64,000 nt of DNA from an uncultured Opitutaceae bacterium (lineage in GTDB: Bacteria > Verrucomicrobiota > Verrucomicrobiia > Opitutales > Opitutaceae): contig CALFXL010000056.1 of NCBI GenBank assembly GCA_937958045.1, forward strand, positions 52,613 to 116,612, written 5' to 3'. A program made the position numbers and the translations under genes. Positions 17,256-25,375 of this stretch are shown in pieces. Each line of letters begins with the position of its first letter. The stretch's first letter is position 1. The notes beneath the pieces are model-generated. The model saw only the letters and a program-made list of their open reading frames with translations. It was not told where the DNA came from and did no database searches.

Positions 17256-19376
17256 ATGGCCTTGGCATTCCTCCGTCGTGACACACTGAAGCGATCGACC
17301 GCTCGCGGGTTTCTGCTGGTGAGCTTCTGGTTGCTCGCGGCCAGCGCACTGGTGGGAAGGCAGGGGCCGGTGACGTTGGCCTTTAGAGCGGAAGGCCCGG
17401 AGGAGTTGGCTTTTGCGCGGGAGTTGTGGGCCGATGTTCAGGCACCCGACGGGCAGACGTTGCGTTTGCCGGCCTATTATTCCGGCAAACATCTTTTCGA
17501 AGTGCGCGCACGGCCGGTCTGGGCGGGTAGCTATCGGCTAACGGCGGTTTTTGAGCGGGCCGGGGAACAATGGAAATCAGTATCCATTCAACGGATACAC
17601 GATCAAGCGGTGGTCGATCAGGCCACGCGTCTGCCATCGGTGGGGCGTTCTACGAAGAATCCTGCGAGTTTCGAGTTGTCGGATGGACGCGAGTTCTGGC
17701 CGATCGGCGCCAATCTGGCGTGGACGACCGAGCGCAATGTAGAGCGTTTCTATCGTCGAGCGTTATCCGAGTTTGCACAAGAAGGGCTTAATTGGACGCG
17801 CATATGGATGAGCCATTGGGGGCGTTTGAACTTGGATTGGCTGCATCCGCACTCAGGGCGATCGCCGGCATTTGGACGTCTCGATCTGGATGTGGCAAAG
17901 CGCTGGGATCGTGTCTTGGAGCTGGCGGAGGAGCATGGAGTTTATGTGCAGCTGGTGTTGCAGCATCACGGTCAGGTCAGCTCACGCGTGAACTCCAATT
18001 GGGCGGAGCATCCGTGGAACGCGGCCAATGGTGGTTTTCTGAACACACCTGAGGAATTTTTCACCTCGGAGAAGGCCCGGCAGCTGACGAAGCTGAAGTA
18101 TCGCTATGCGGTCGCGCGCTGGGGCTGGTCGCCGGCGATTTTTGCATGGGAACTTTTTAATGAAGTGCATTGGACCGATGCGATGCGCACGCCCGAGGGC
18201 CGCGCGACGGTTGCGGCCTGGCACGCGGAGATGGCGGCGTATATTCGATCGCTGGATGCCTATGGACATCTCATCACCACCAGCACGCATGATTTGCGGG
18301 ATGCCACATATGAAGCGATGGATTTTTATCAGCCGCATTTGTACGCGCCGAATATGATTGCGGCGGTGCAGCGTTATCCCGTGTCAGCGGCCAGCTTGTC
18401 TCGGCCTGTTTTCTACGGAGAAGTGGGCGACGATCATCAACCGTTGAGCGACGCGCAGAAACGCTCCGGTATCGCCATCGTGCCGACCGTTTGGGCGAGC
18501 TTGATGGGGGAAGGCATCCATGTCGCACAGCCGTGGCTAGGCGCGGACTTGCTTGCGAGCCGGCGTGTAGGCGAGTTGGGCGCGGCCGTTCGCTTCCGAA
18601 ACGAATTGTTGAAACACGCAGCCGGTGGCGCACTCGATCCCTTTTATCCGCGCGTCGTCGGCGGACCTCAAACGAACCTGACGATTGTCCCCGGTCAGAA
18701 CTGGCAACGCCATCCTCCGGTTGTGGTCACGATCCCGACGGATGGACGGCACAATCCTGAGTGCGCGGACATCCCGCGGTTTATAGTAGGATCGGACGAG
18801 GGAAGGGCGGATGGCTTTCCTGATCGCACGACCTTCCGTATTGAAATTCCGAATACAACCCATGCGCGACTGGTGATCGCCGATGCCGGGCCGAAGGGAT
18901 CGAATGTCCGCGTGTGGCTGGATGGCCATGTTATTGCGGAGGAAATCTGGCCGGCGCAGCCGTCGGGATCCGGACCGGTGCATGCGAAACGTCCCCGTGA
19001 AATTAGTTTCGAGCTGAACACCGGTGCGCACGAAATCCTGCTCGAGAACAACGGCGGTGACGACTGGTTCGAGTTTGGCTCGCTCGATTTGGGTTTGCAG
19101 ACGTCGCTGATGGCGGCGGTTGGGAAACGGTCTTCGTCGGTGATCGCTGGTTGGGTTTGGCGCGAAGATGGGGTTTTCTCGCTCAAGCCGCCACCAGCAT
19201 CGGATGAGGCGACGATCATCGTCGACGATGTGCCCGCGGGGACATGGCAGTTGACGTGGTGGGATTCAGTGAGAGGCGAGCCACGTGAGACCGAGTCGAT
19301 TTCGCACGCCGGCGGCGATTTGCATCTGAAAACGTCTTCATTCTCACGTCATGCCGCATTCATTCTCCGACGCTGA
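17256..19376 (+). CDS. Secreted GH5-like glycoside hydrolase with DUF5060-type N-domain
   Basis: 706 residues. An N-terminal basic-hydrophobic signal lies at about 12-36 (RGFLLVSFWLLAASALVG). An Ig-like DUF5060-type domain (about 38-115, 'RELWADVQAPDGQ') and a clan GH-A TIM barrel (about 140-460) follow. In the barrel 'FAWELFNEVHW' supplies the acid/base Glu303 and 'VFYGEVGDD' the nucleophile Glu389. A C-terminal beta-sandwich ('ARLVIADAGPKGSNVRVWLDG', about 530-610) may bind carbohydrate, and another beta domain ends the protein. GH5 enzymes cut beta-glucans or beta-mannans. With GH26 and beta-mannosidase nearby, endo-mannanase or mannobiohydrolase activity is the best guess. Its end overlaps the GH26 start by 26 bp, so the two are translationally linked. 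Confidence 0.78.
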   Translation: MALAFLRRDTLKRSTARGFLLVSFWLLAASALVGRQGPVTLAFRAEGPEELAFARELWADVQAPDGQTLRLPAYYSGKHLFEVRARPVWAGSYRLTAVFERAGEQWKSVSIQRIHDQAVVDQATRLPSVGRSTKNPASFELSDGREFWPIGANLAWTTERNVERFYRRALSEFAQEGLNWTRIWMSHWGRLNLDWLHPHSGRSPAFGRLDLDVAKRWDRVLELAEEHGVYVQLVLQHHGQVSSRVNSNWAEHPWNAANGGFLNTPEEFFTSEKARQLTKLKYRYAVARWGWSPAIFAWELFNEVHWTDAMRTPEGRATVAAWHAEMAAYIRSLDAYGHLITTSTHDLRDATYEAMDFYQPHLYAPNMIAAVQRYPVSAASLSRPVFYGEVGDDHQPLSDAQKRSGIAIVPTVWASLMGEGIHVAQPWLGADLLASRRVGELGAAVRFRNELLKHAAGGALDPFYPRVVGGPQTNLTIVPGQNWQRHPPVVVTIPTDGRHNPECADIPRFIVGSDEGRADGFPDRTTFRIEIPNTTHARLVIADAGPKGSNVRVWLDGHVIAEEIWPAQPSGSGPVHAKRPREISFELNTGAHEILLENNGGDDWFEFGSLDLGLQTSLMAAVGKRSSSVIAGWVWREDGVFSLKPPPASDEATIIVDDVPAGTWQLTWWDSVRGEPRETESISHAGGDLHLKTSSFSRHAAFILRR

Positions 19377-20313
19377 ACCGATCGATCGGCAAGCGACGCC
19401 CGAAGCGCGGGCGTTGTTGCGATTCCTTCAATCGATAAACGGGCGTCGAACGCTCTCCGGGCAGCATAACTACTTTTCGTCGCCGCAACTTTCGAGCGAT
19501 CGCGTGAAGGCAACGGCGGGCGCGTCGCCGCTGGTGTGGGGTTGTGAATGGGGATTTTCCGATTCCCGTCACGCGACGGATGATATTGCTCATCGTCCGC
19601 GTGTGCTCGCGGAAATGAAGGCGCGTCACGAGGCGGGCCATGTCGTGGTGCTCACGTGGCATCAAGCGAGTCCGACCATCGGGGAGCCGTGTCTTTTCGA
19701 GGAAGGCGTGAAGATGAATCTCCCGCAGCATGAGTGGCGCGAAATTCTCACCGAAGGCTCGCGGCTGCATCGTATCTGGTGCGAACAGGTGGACTTGTTG
19801 GCGGAGGGATTGCGGACATTGAGCGATGCGCGCGTGCCGCTGGTGTTTCGTCCTTATCACGAGATGAACGGCGACTGGTTTTGGTGGGGAGCACGACCCG
19901 GAGCGAACGATTACGGGCAGCTGTGGCGGCGACTGCAGCAGCGACTCATGCATCATCATCGACTGCATAATCTTCTCTGGGCCTGGTGCTGTGATCGTCC
20001 GTCGGAGGGCGTCGAAGCGTATTGGCCGGGGCACGACGTGGTGGATTTAGTGGGCACCGACATTTATCCGCTGCCCGGGCGTCCTGTCGTGTATCCACAG
20101 GAATGGTACGATCGCATGGCGGCGCTCGCGCGGGGAAAACCGCTGGCGCTGACGGAAAATTCCGTGCTGCCAACCGATGAGGAACTCACGCGCCAACCTT
20201 GGGCGTGGTTTATGGGATGGGTGGATCTTCTTTTCGAAGCGAACTCCGAAGAGGAGATCCGGCGTGCCTATGCCAACCCGCGTGTAGCTTCCTTGAGCGA
20301 CACGCGCGGATGA
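19351..20313 (+). CDS. GH26 beta-mannanase
   Basis: 320 residues, a compact GH26 TIM barrel. 'FRPYHEMNGDWFWWG' contains the acid/base Glu171 in the classic HEMNGxWFWW motif, and 'LALTENS' the nucleophile Glu269. An N-terminal 'LSGQHNYF' and 'VVLTWHQASP' are also typical. It hydrolyses internal or terminal beta-1,4-mannosidic bonds. No signal peptide or lipobox is visible (start MPHSFSDAEPIDRQ), so the enzyme is predicted cytoplasmic, unlike most GH26 mannanases. The start at 19351 overlaps the GH5-like gene by 26 bp. It would then process imported manno-oligosaccharides before beta-mannosidase. An alternative start or loss of the leader cannot be excluded. Confidence 0.9.
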   Translation: MPHSFSDAEPIDRQATPEARALLRFLQSINGRRTLSGQHNYFSSPQLSSDRVKATAGASPLVWGCEWGFSDSRHATDDIAHRPRVLAEMKARHEAGHVVVLTWHQASPTIGEPCLFEEGVKMNLPQHEWREILTEGSRLHRIWCEQVDLLAEGLRTLSDARVPLVFRPYHEMNGDWFWWGARPGANDYGQLWRRLQQRLMHHHRLHNLLWAWCCDRPSEGVEAYWPGHDVVDLVGTDIYPLPGRPVVYPQEWYDRMAALARGKPLALTENSVLPTDEELTRQPWAWFMGWVDLLFEANSEEEIRRAYANPRVASLSDTRG

Positions 20314-20359
20314 TCGGCGCGTGTGGCTTGGGCGCGAAGGAACGAAGCGAGAGCGAAAC

Positions 20360-21091
20360 TCAAACGAGCTCTTCGCTCTTTACCCACTGAATGGCGTGGC
20401 GCACGAGGTCGGCGCCTTTTGCGAGGCGCAGCTTGATCTTCAGGTGCTCACGATACGAATCGATGGTTTTCACACTCAGGCCGAGTTTCGCGGCGATTTG
20501 TCGCGTGCTGTAGCCGTTGCCGATGTGCACGAGGACTTCCATCTCGCGGTCGCTGAGGCTGTCCATCGAGAACGTCATTTCCTCCCGCTTGTTGTTCACG
20601 AAGCGATGAAGGATGCGTTCTTTCATACGTTCGCTAAGATAAAGTTCTCCCTGAAGTACGCGGCGCACGGCGGTGATGAGCGCGTCGGCGGCCTGGTCCT
20701 TCATAAGATAGCCCTTCGCGCCTGCGCGAAGCGCGCGTTCGGCGTAGAGGTTTTCATCGTGCATCGAGAGGACGAGCGTCTTTGCGGCGGGAGCGATCGC
20801 GACGAGGTTTTTGATGAGTTCGATGCCGCTCGTGGTTTTGAGCGAGATATCGACGATGATCAGATTGGGATTCAGCTTCGGGATCAGCTCGATCGCCTTC
20901 GGGGCGCTATCGGTTTCGCCGCAGATTTCGAATGAACCGTTTTGCGTGAGCAAGGTGGCGATTCCCGAACGCGTCACCGGATGATCATCTACAATGAAAA
21001 TCCGGCGGGAACTCACGCTGTCGCCGGATTGGCGAGCGCCGTTGGCGGGAGTGAAGGGGGCGGCGGATTCCAAAGGGGAAAGTGATTTCAT
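20360..21091 (-). CDS. NarL/FixJ-type response regulator
   Basis: 243 residues. A non-conserved N-terminal extension of about 29 residues precedes the receiver domain: 'IFIVDDHP' with acidic Asp35/Asp36, phospho-acceptor Asp81 in 'LIIVDISL', and Lys131 in 'GYLMKD'. A LuxR-type HTH follows at about 175-235 ('LSDREMEVLVHIGNGYSTRQIAAKLGLSVKTIDSYREHLKIKL'-like region). It would bind DNA when phosphorylated. No histidine kinase is adjacent, so it is an orphan here. It converges with the GH26 gene and diverges from glgX. The first in-frame ATG is used; a shorter start near residue 28 would remove the extension. Confidence 0.93.
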   Translation of the reverse strand: MKSLSPLESAAPFTPANGARQSGDSVSSRRIFIVDDHPVTRSGIATLLTQNGSFEICGETDSAPKAIELIPKLNPNLIIVDISLKTTSGIELIKNLVAIAPAAKTLVLSMHDENLYAERALRAGAKGYLMKDQAADALITAVRRVLQGELYLSERMKERILHRFVNNKREEMTFSMDSLSDREMEVLVHIGNGYSTRQIAAKLGLSVKTIDSYREHLKIKLRLAKGADLVRHAIQWVKSEELV

Positions 21092-21450
21092 GGGTGTGAA
21101 AGTGCCGCTCGTAACGCACGCACGATGCCGGTCGAACGTGGGTTTTTATAAGCAGGTTAATCTGAATCGGATAAAATAGTTTAGGCATTCGCTTACATAT
21201 CACGTGTGCAGAATCATAGCGCAGAATGCGCGCCTTCCCGCTAGGTTTCGCGGCATAATGCACTACGCCGGCTCACGGAACATTTCTGACGGCTCCTCCA
21301 GAAATAATCCGGCATGCATTTTGTTCATTTACCGATAGGCGAACACAGAGAGCTTATTCGGGTGTTCCCTGATTGATCTTACTTGAAATGGCCGGGTGGC
21401 ACGCATGCGCGGGGCGCATTACTATTCAACGGGCGAACGCCCGCTAATTT
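21092..21450. other. Intergenic region between divergent response regulator and glgX genes
   Basis: 359 bp, clearly more AT-rich than its flanks, with no credible gene. It should hold the divergent promoters for both genes, but I cannot pick a convincing -35/-10 pair. Two hairpins lie next to glgX and are listed separately. Confidence 0.6.
21405..21443 (+). promoter_or_regulatory. Two small hairpins just upstream of glgX start
   Basis: ATGCGC-GGG-GCGCAT (21405-21419) and CGGGCG-AA-CGCCCG (21430-21443). The second ends 7 bp before the glgX ATG and occupies the position of a ribosome binding site, with no Shine-Dalgarno sequence. They could affect translation initiation. Confidence 0.3.
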
Positions 21451-23661
21451 ATGCAGCCAACAAAAATCTGGAAAGGTCACTCGTATCCGCTCGGCGCCAC
21501 TTGGCGTGGTGATGGCGTCAACTTCGCGTTGTTCTCGGAAAACGCGACGAGCGTGGAGCTCTGTTTATACGATTCCGATGATCCGTCGAAGGAGACGGCG
21601 CGTATTCCTGTGACGGAGCGAACCGATTGTGTCTGGCATGTCTTTTTGCCGGAAGCGCGTCCGGGTCAGCTCTATGGTTATCGCGTGCATGGACCCTACG
21701 ATCCGGCGGCGGGACATCGTTTTAATCCCGCGAAAGTGCTGCTCGATCCTTACGCGAAAGCGATCTCGGGCCGCGTGGATTGGCGTGAGGAGATGTTTGG
21801 TTATCGCGTGGGCGATGAAGCGGCGGATCTCTCGAAAGATGATCGTGACAATGCCGCGTGGGTGCCGAAGTCGGTGGTCGTCGATACGGCATTTACATGG
21901 GACGATGATTCACCGCCGACGCGGCCTCTGCACGAAACGGTGATCTACGAAACGCATGTGAAGGGATTTTCGCAGTTATGGGAAGAAGTGCCAAAAGCGC
22001 TGCGCGGCACTTACAGCGGACTCTGTTCGCCGCAGGCGATCGCCTACTTCAAAAAACTCGGCGTAACCGCGATCGAAGTATTGCCGGTGCATCATCACAT
22101 CACGGGGCAACATCTGGTTGAGAAGAATCTCACCGATTATTGGGGTTACAATACGATCGGTTTCTTTGCGCCGGAATCTAAATACTGCAGCGCGGGAGAT
22201 CGCGGGGAACAGGTTTCCGAATTCAAGACGATGGTGAAGGCGCTTCACCGCGCGGGATTCGAAGTGATTTTGGACGTTGTTTATAATCACACCATCGAGG
22301 GGAATCATCTCGGTCCTACGATTTCCTTCCGCGGTATAGATAACGCGGCCTATTATCGTCTCGTACCGGATGATAAACGTTATTATATGGATTATACGGG
22401 AACGGGGAATACACTCAATGTGCCGCATCCGCGCGTGCTGCAGTTGTTGATGGATAGTCTGCGGTATTGGGTCACCGAGATGCACGTCGATGGTTTTCGC
22501 TTCGATCTCGCGGCCACGCTCGCGCGCGAACTCCACGAAGTGAGCAAGCTCTCGTCGTTCTTCGATGTGATTCACCAGGACCCGGTGATTTCGCGCGTGA
22601 AGCTTATCGCCGAACCGTGGGATGTCGGCGAGGGCGGTTATCAAGTGGGAAACTTTCCCGTGCTGTGGGCCGAATGGAACGGACGTTATCGCGACACCGT
22701 GCGCGGTTATTGGAAAGGCGACAGCGGACTCACCAGCGATCTCGCGTATCGTCTTTGCGGCAGTTCCGACCTTTACCAGAGCGAAGGCAAGGCGCCGTCC
22801 GCGAGTATCAACTTCATCACCTCACACGATGGCTTTTCGCTGCGCGATCTCGTGTCGTTTAGCGAGAAACACAATCATGCAAACGGTGAAGATAATCGCG
22901 ACGGCGATAATCATAACCTCTCATGGAACTGGGGACATGAAGGTTTGGATGCGCCGGAGGAAATTCTAAAACTGCGACGACGCATGCAGCGGAATTTCCT
23001 GGCGACGCTGTTTCTCTCGCAGGGCGTTCCGATGTTGCGCGGAGGCGACGAATACGGAGCGACGCAGCAGGGAAATAATAATGCGTATTGTCAGGATAAC
23101 GAGATCAGCTGGCTCGCGTGGAAACGCGGTGAGCACGAGAACGCGTTGGTCGAGTTCACGAGCAAGTTGATTCAACTCCGCCACAACCATCCGATCTTCC
23201 GCCAACCGCGATTTTTCCAAGGACGCGATCTGCGTGGCGAAGGCGTGAAGGACATCACCTGGCTCAATGCGGAAGGCGTTGAGATGGACGACGCGGCGTG
23301 GGCCGCGGAGTTCGCAAAGGTGATCGGCGTGATGCTCAACGGTGATTCGCTCGTGGTGAAAGATTTCTTCGGCAATCCGATCAGCGACGATACGTTTGTG
23401 CTCTTCTTCAACGCGCATCATGAAGATTTTGCGGTGTGTTTGCCGGGCAAAACCGATGTCGAGTGGAAGCTGATTTTGGACACCGCGGACGAAGCGGGTT
23501 TCCTGGAGGAACCTCCAATCGTGAAAGGCGGCGATGAATACACCATGACCGCGCGCTCCCTCTGTTTGTTTGAACAGGCGACAGGCTCGGACTCCGAAGC
23601 GCGCGAAGCGCAGCAGCACTCCGAGCGCAAGAAGCGCGCAGGTCCGCGCAAGCGTTCCTGA
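21451..23661 (+). CDS. glgX: Glycogen debranching enzyme GlgX / isoamylase-type
   Basis: 736 residues, cytoplasmic. It cleaves alpha-1,6 branches during glycogen breakdown. The N-terminal CBM48 domain includes 'YPLGATWRGDGVNFALFSENA'. The GH13 barrel carries 'VDGFRFDLA' (nucleophile Asp352), 'LIAEPWDVG' (acid/base Glu388) and 'FITSHDGFSLRDLVSF' (Asp460, transition-state stabiliser). 'GYNTIGFFAPESKYCS' and 'MLRGGDEYGATQQGNNNAYCQDNEISW' are GlgX/TreX signatures. The C-terminus ends in a Lys/Arg-rich tail. Length is slightly above E. coli GlgX (657). Start at ATG 21451 gives the conserved N-terminus. The next gene starts 70 bp later and may be co-transcribed. Confidence 0.94.
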   Translation: MQPTKIWKGHSYPLGATWRGDGVNFALFSENATSVELCLYDSDDPSKETARIPVTERTDCVWHVFLPEARPGQLYGYRVHGPYDPAAGHRFNPAKVLLDPYAKAISGRVDWREEMFGYRVGDEAADLSKDDRDNAAWVPKSVVVDTAFTWDDDSPPTRPLHETVIYETHVKGFSQLWEEVPKALRGTYSGLCSPQAIAYFKKLGVTAIEVLPVHHHITGQHLVEKNLTDYWGYNTIGFFAPESKYCSAGDRGEQVSEFKTMVKALHRAGFEVILDVVYNHTIEGNHLGPTISFRGIDNAAYYRLVPDDKRYYMDYTGTGNTLNVPHPRVLQLLMDSLRYWVTEMHVDGFRFDLAATLARELHEVSKLSSFFDVIHQDPVISRVKLIAEPWDVGEGGYQVGNFPVLWAEWNGRYRDTVRGYWKGDSGLTSDLAYRLCGSSDLYQSEGKAPSASINFITSHDGFSLRDLVSFSEKHNHANGEDNRDGDNHNLSWNWGHEGLDAPEEILKLRRRMQRNFLATLFLSQGVPMLRGGDEYGATQQGNNNAYCQDNEISWLAWKRGEHENALVEFTSKLIQLRHNHPIFRQPRFFQGRDLRGEGVKDITWLNAEGVEMDDAAWAAEFAKVIGVMLNGDSLVVKDFFGNPISDDTFVLFFNAHHEDFAVCLPGKTDVEWKLILDTADEAGFLEEPPIVKGGDEYTMTARSLCLFEQATGSDSEAREAQQHSERKKRAGPRKRS

Positions 23662-23731
23662 ACTCGCGGCGGGCGCGGTGCACGAGTGTGCGCTTGCGCC
23701 CGCCCGGCCGCTCGTGGCTCACTGGCTGCCT

Positions 23732-24535
23732 ATGAGTTCAGACCTGACAGCCCGCATCGAAGCGGGACGTGCAGCCGTGATGGCGCAGACGGAATTGATG
23801 CATGCGGAGTTCGGGCGTGCGGCGAGTCATTGGAAGTACGATGGCACGCGCGTGACGCCGGTCGACGTGGCGATTTCCGAGAACATCGTCCGACTGCTCA
23901 CGAGCCGCTTCCCGGAAGACCAGGTTTTCAGCGAAGAACTCGCCGTTACGGATAAACCCATCGCCGTGACCTCGCACTTTTTCTGGGTGCTCGATCCGAT
24001 CGACGGCACCAACAACTACGCCACGGGTATCGCGCACTGCGCGATCTCGCTCGGTTTATTTGAGAACGGCGTGCCGGTGTACGGTTTCGTTTACGACATG
24101 AGCCGGCGCGTGTTGATCGAAGGCGGTCCGGGTCATGGGCTGCGCGATGGCGGTCGCGAAGCCCATGTGAAAACAGGCGCGCCGAATCCACAAAGTCTGC
24201 TCGGTTTTCACAGCCCGTTCGATCGCCAGTTCGCGCATCAGGCGTCGGCGTTGGTGGAAAATTTTAAGATTCGCGGACTCGGCAGCAGCACGCTGCATCT
24301 CGCGTACGTGGCGGTGGGCATTCTCGATGCGACCGTCGATCACAACGTGAAGATTTGGGACATCGCGGCGGCGATTCCGCTGTGTCTCGCCGGTGGCGGC
24401 GAGGTGCAGTTTCTCGATCGCGAACAATTTCCCATGCACGAGTTTGATCTGAAAATGCCGCGCATCCGCTACGTGGCGGGAAATGCCGCGATGTGCGCGC
24501 GCTTGCGCGAATTGCTCGACGCGCCGCGGACGTGA
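23732..24535 (+). CDS. Inositol monophosphatase family phosphatase
   Basis: 267 residues from ATG 23732. An upstream in-frame start overlapping glgX is rejected because it adds a low-complexity basic stretch. The Mg-dependent phosphatase motifs are present: 'QVFSEELA' (Glu68, Glu69), 'WVLDPIDGTNNYATG' (Asp88, Asp91, Thr93), and 'VKIWDIAAAIPLCLAGGG' near the C-terminus. Family members hydrolyse inositol-1-phosphate, fructose-1,6-bisphosphate, histidinol-phosphate or PAP, and the sequence alone does not decide between them. It follows glgX by 70 bp, so a sugar phosphate is possible. Confidence 0.88.
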   Translation: MSSDLTARIEAGRAAVMAQTELMHAEFGRAASHWKYDGTRVTPVDVAISENIVRLLTSRFPEDQVFSEELAVTDKPIAVTSHFFWVLDPIDGTNNYATGIAHCAISLGLFENGVPVYGFVYDMSRRVLIEGGPGHGLRDGGREAHVKTGAPNPQSLLGFHSPFDRQFAHQASALVENFKIRGLGSSTLHLAYVAVGILDATVDHNVKIWDIAAAIPLCLAGGGEVQFLDREQFPMHEFDLKMPRIRYVAGNAAMCARLRELLDAPRT

Positions 24536-24565
24536 GGCGGCGCGACCGCGCGTTTGAAACGACGC

Positions 24566-25270
24566 TCACTGCGCGGCGAGCGCGGAAGCGTTTTCGTTGT
24601 CCGCCCACATGCTCGCGTTTTCCGCATGACGCTCGCGCGTCCACGAAACCGCGGGGCGAATCGCACGCGCGGGTGAGCCGACAGCGAGCGCTTGAGAAGG
24701 AATTTCGCCGGAAACGAGCGAGTTGGCGCCGACGATCGCGCCATCGCCGATGCGGGAACCTTTCAGCACCAGCGCGCGAATGCCCAACCAAACGTGATGA
24801 CCGATGCTGACATCGGCGGCGGGATTGATGCGACGGCCGGAAGGGGCATCGAAGATCGCGTGCCCGTCGCTATTGCGGATGCATGTATTCATCGCGACCA
24901 TACAATCCGAGCCGATCGAAACGCTGCCGCCTTCGCTGCACACAATCGTCGGTGTGGTCATCGTGGTGCCTTCGCCGATGGCGATGCGACTGCCGCCATC
25001 TTCCGCGACGAAGTTTCCGCCGGCGCGAATGCGAACGAGCGAACCGATGGTGATGCGGTTGCCGTCGCCGATCAGCGTGAGGTGCGTGCCTTGGAGAATC
25101 ACATTCTCGCCGATTTCGACGATATTGTCCCGGCCCGCGAAGGTGATGCGGCAGCCCTGCAGACGAGAATCGTGATAAGTGAGACGGTTGCCCCGCAGTC
25201 CGCTGACACGGCTGGTGGCTTTGAGGATGAGCCAAGCGCGGAAGCGCTTGAGGTGCTTTTTGAGGAACAT
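24566..25270 (-). CDS. Left-handed beta-helix (hexapeptide repeat) acyltransferase
   Basis: 234 residues from ATG 25270. After a basic N-terminus (MFLKKHLKRFRAWL) come many hexapeptide turns ('VEIGENVILQG', 'ITIGSLVRIRAG', 'SVSIGSDCMVAMNTCIRN'). The typical end of sugar or O-acetyl transferases follows: 'VSIGHHVWLGIRALVLKGSRIGDGAIVGANSLV' and 'LAVGSPARAIRP'. It probably acetylates a sugar on a polysaccharide, lipopolysaccharide or glycoconjugate; the acceptor is unknown. No other glycan-synthesis gene is adjacent. It lies convergent to the phosphatase gene and 105 bp downstream of the beta-CASP gene's 3' end. Confidence 0.85.
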   Translation of the reverse strand: MFLKKHLKRFRAWLILKATSRVSGLRGNRLTYHDSRLQGCRITFAGRDNIVEIGENVILQGTHLTLIGDGNRITIGSLVRIRAGGNFVAEDGGSRIAIGEGTTMTTPTIVCSEGGSVSIGSDCMVAMNTCIRNSDGHAIFDAPSGRRINPAADVSIGHHVWLGIRALVLKGSRIGDGAIVGANSLVSGEIPSQALAVGSPARAIRPAVSWTRERHAENASMWADNENASALAAQ

Positions 25271-25375
25271 GTTAGGGGCTGGCACCTTAAAAATGGTCTG
25301 CCTTGGCGAAATGTGCAACACCAAGCCTGCGCGTCCGTTGCGGAGGCGGGCTCGATGCGCAGCTGAGCGAATCGC

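Noticed and set aside
23570..23731. Upstream start for the inositol-monophosphatase-family gene
   Set aside because: It overlaps glgX and adds a basic, low-complexity stretch absent from the family.
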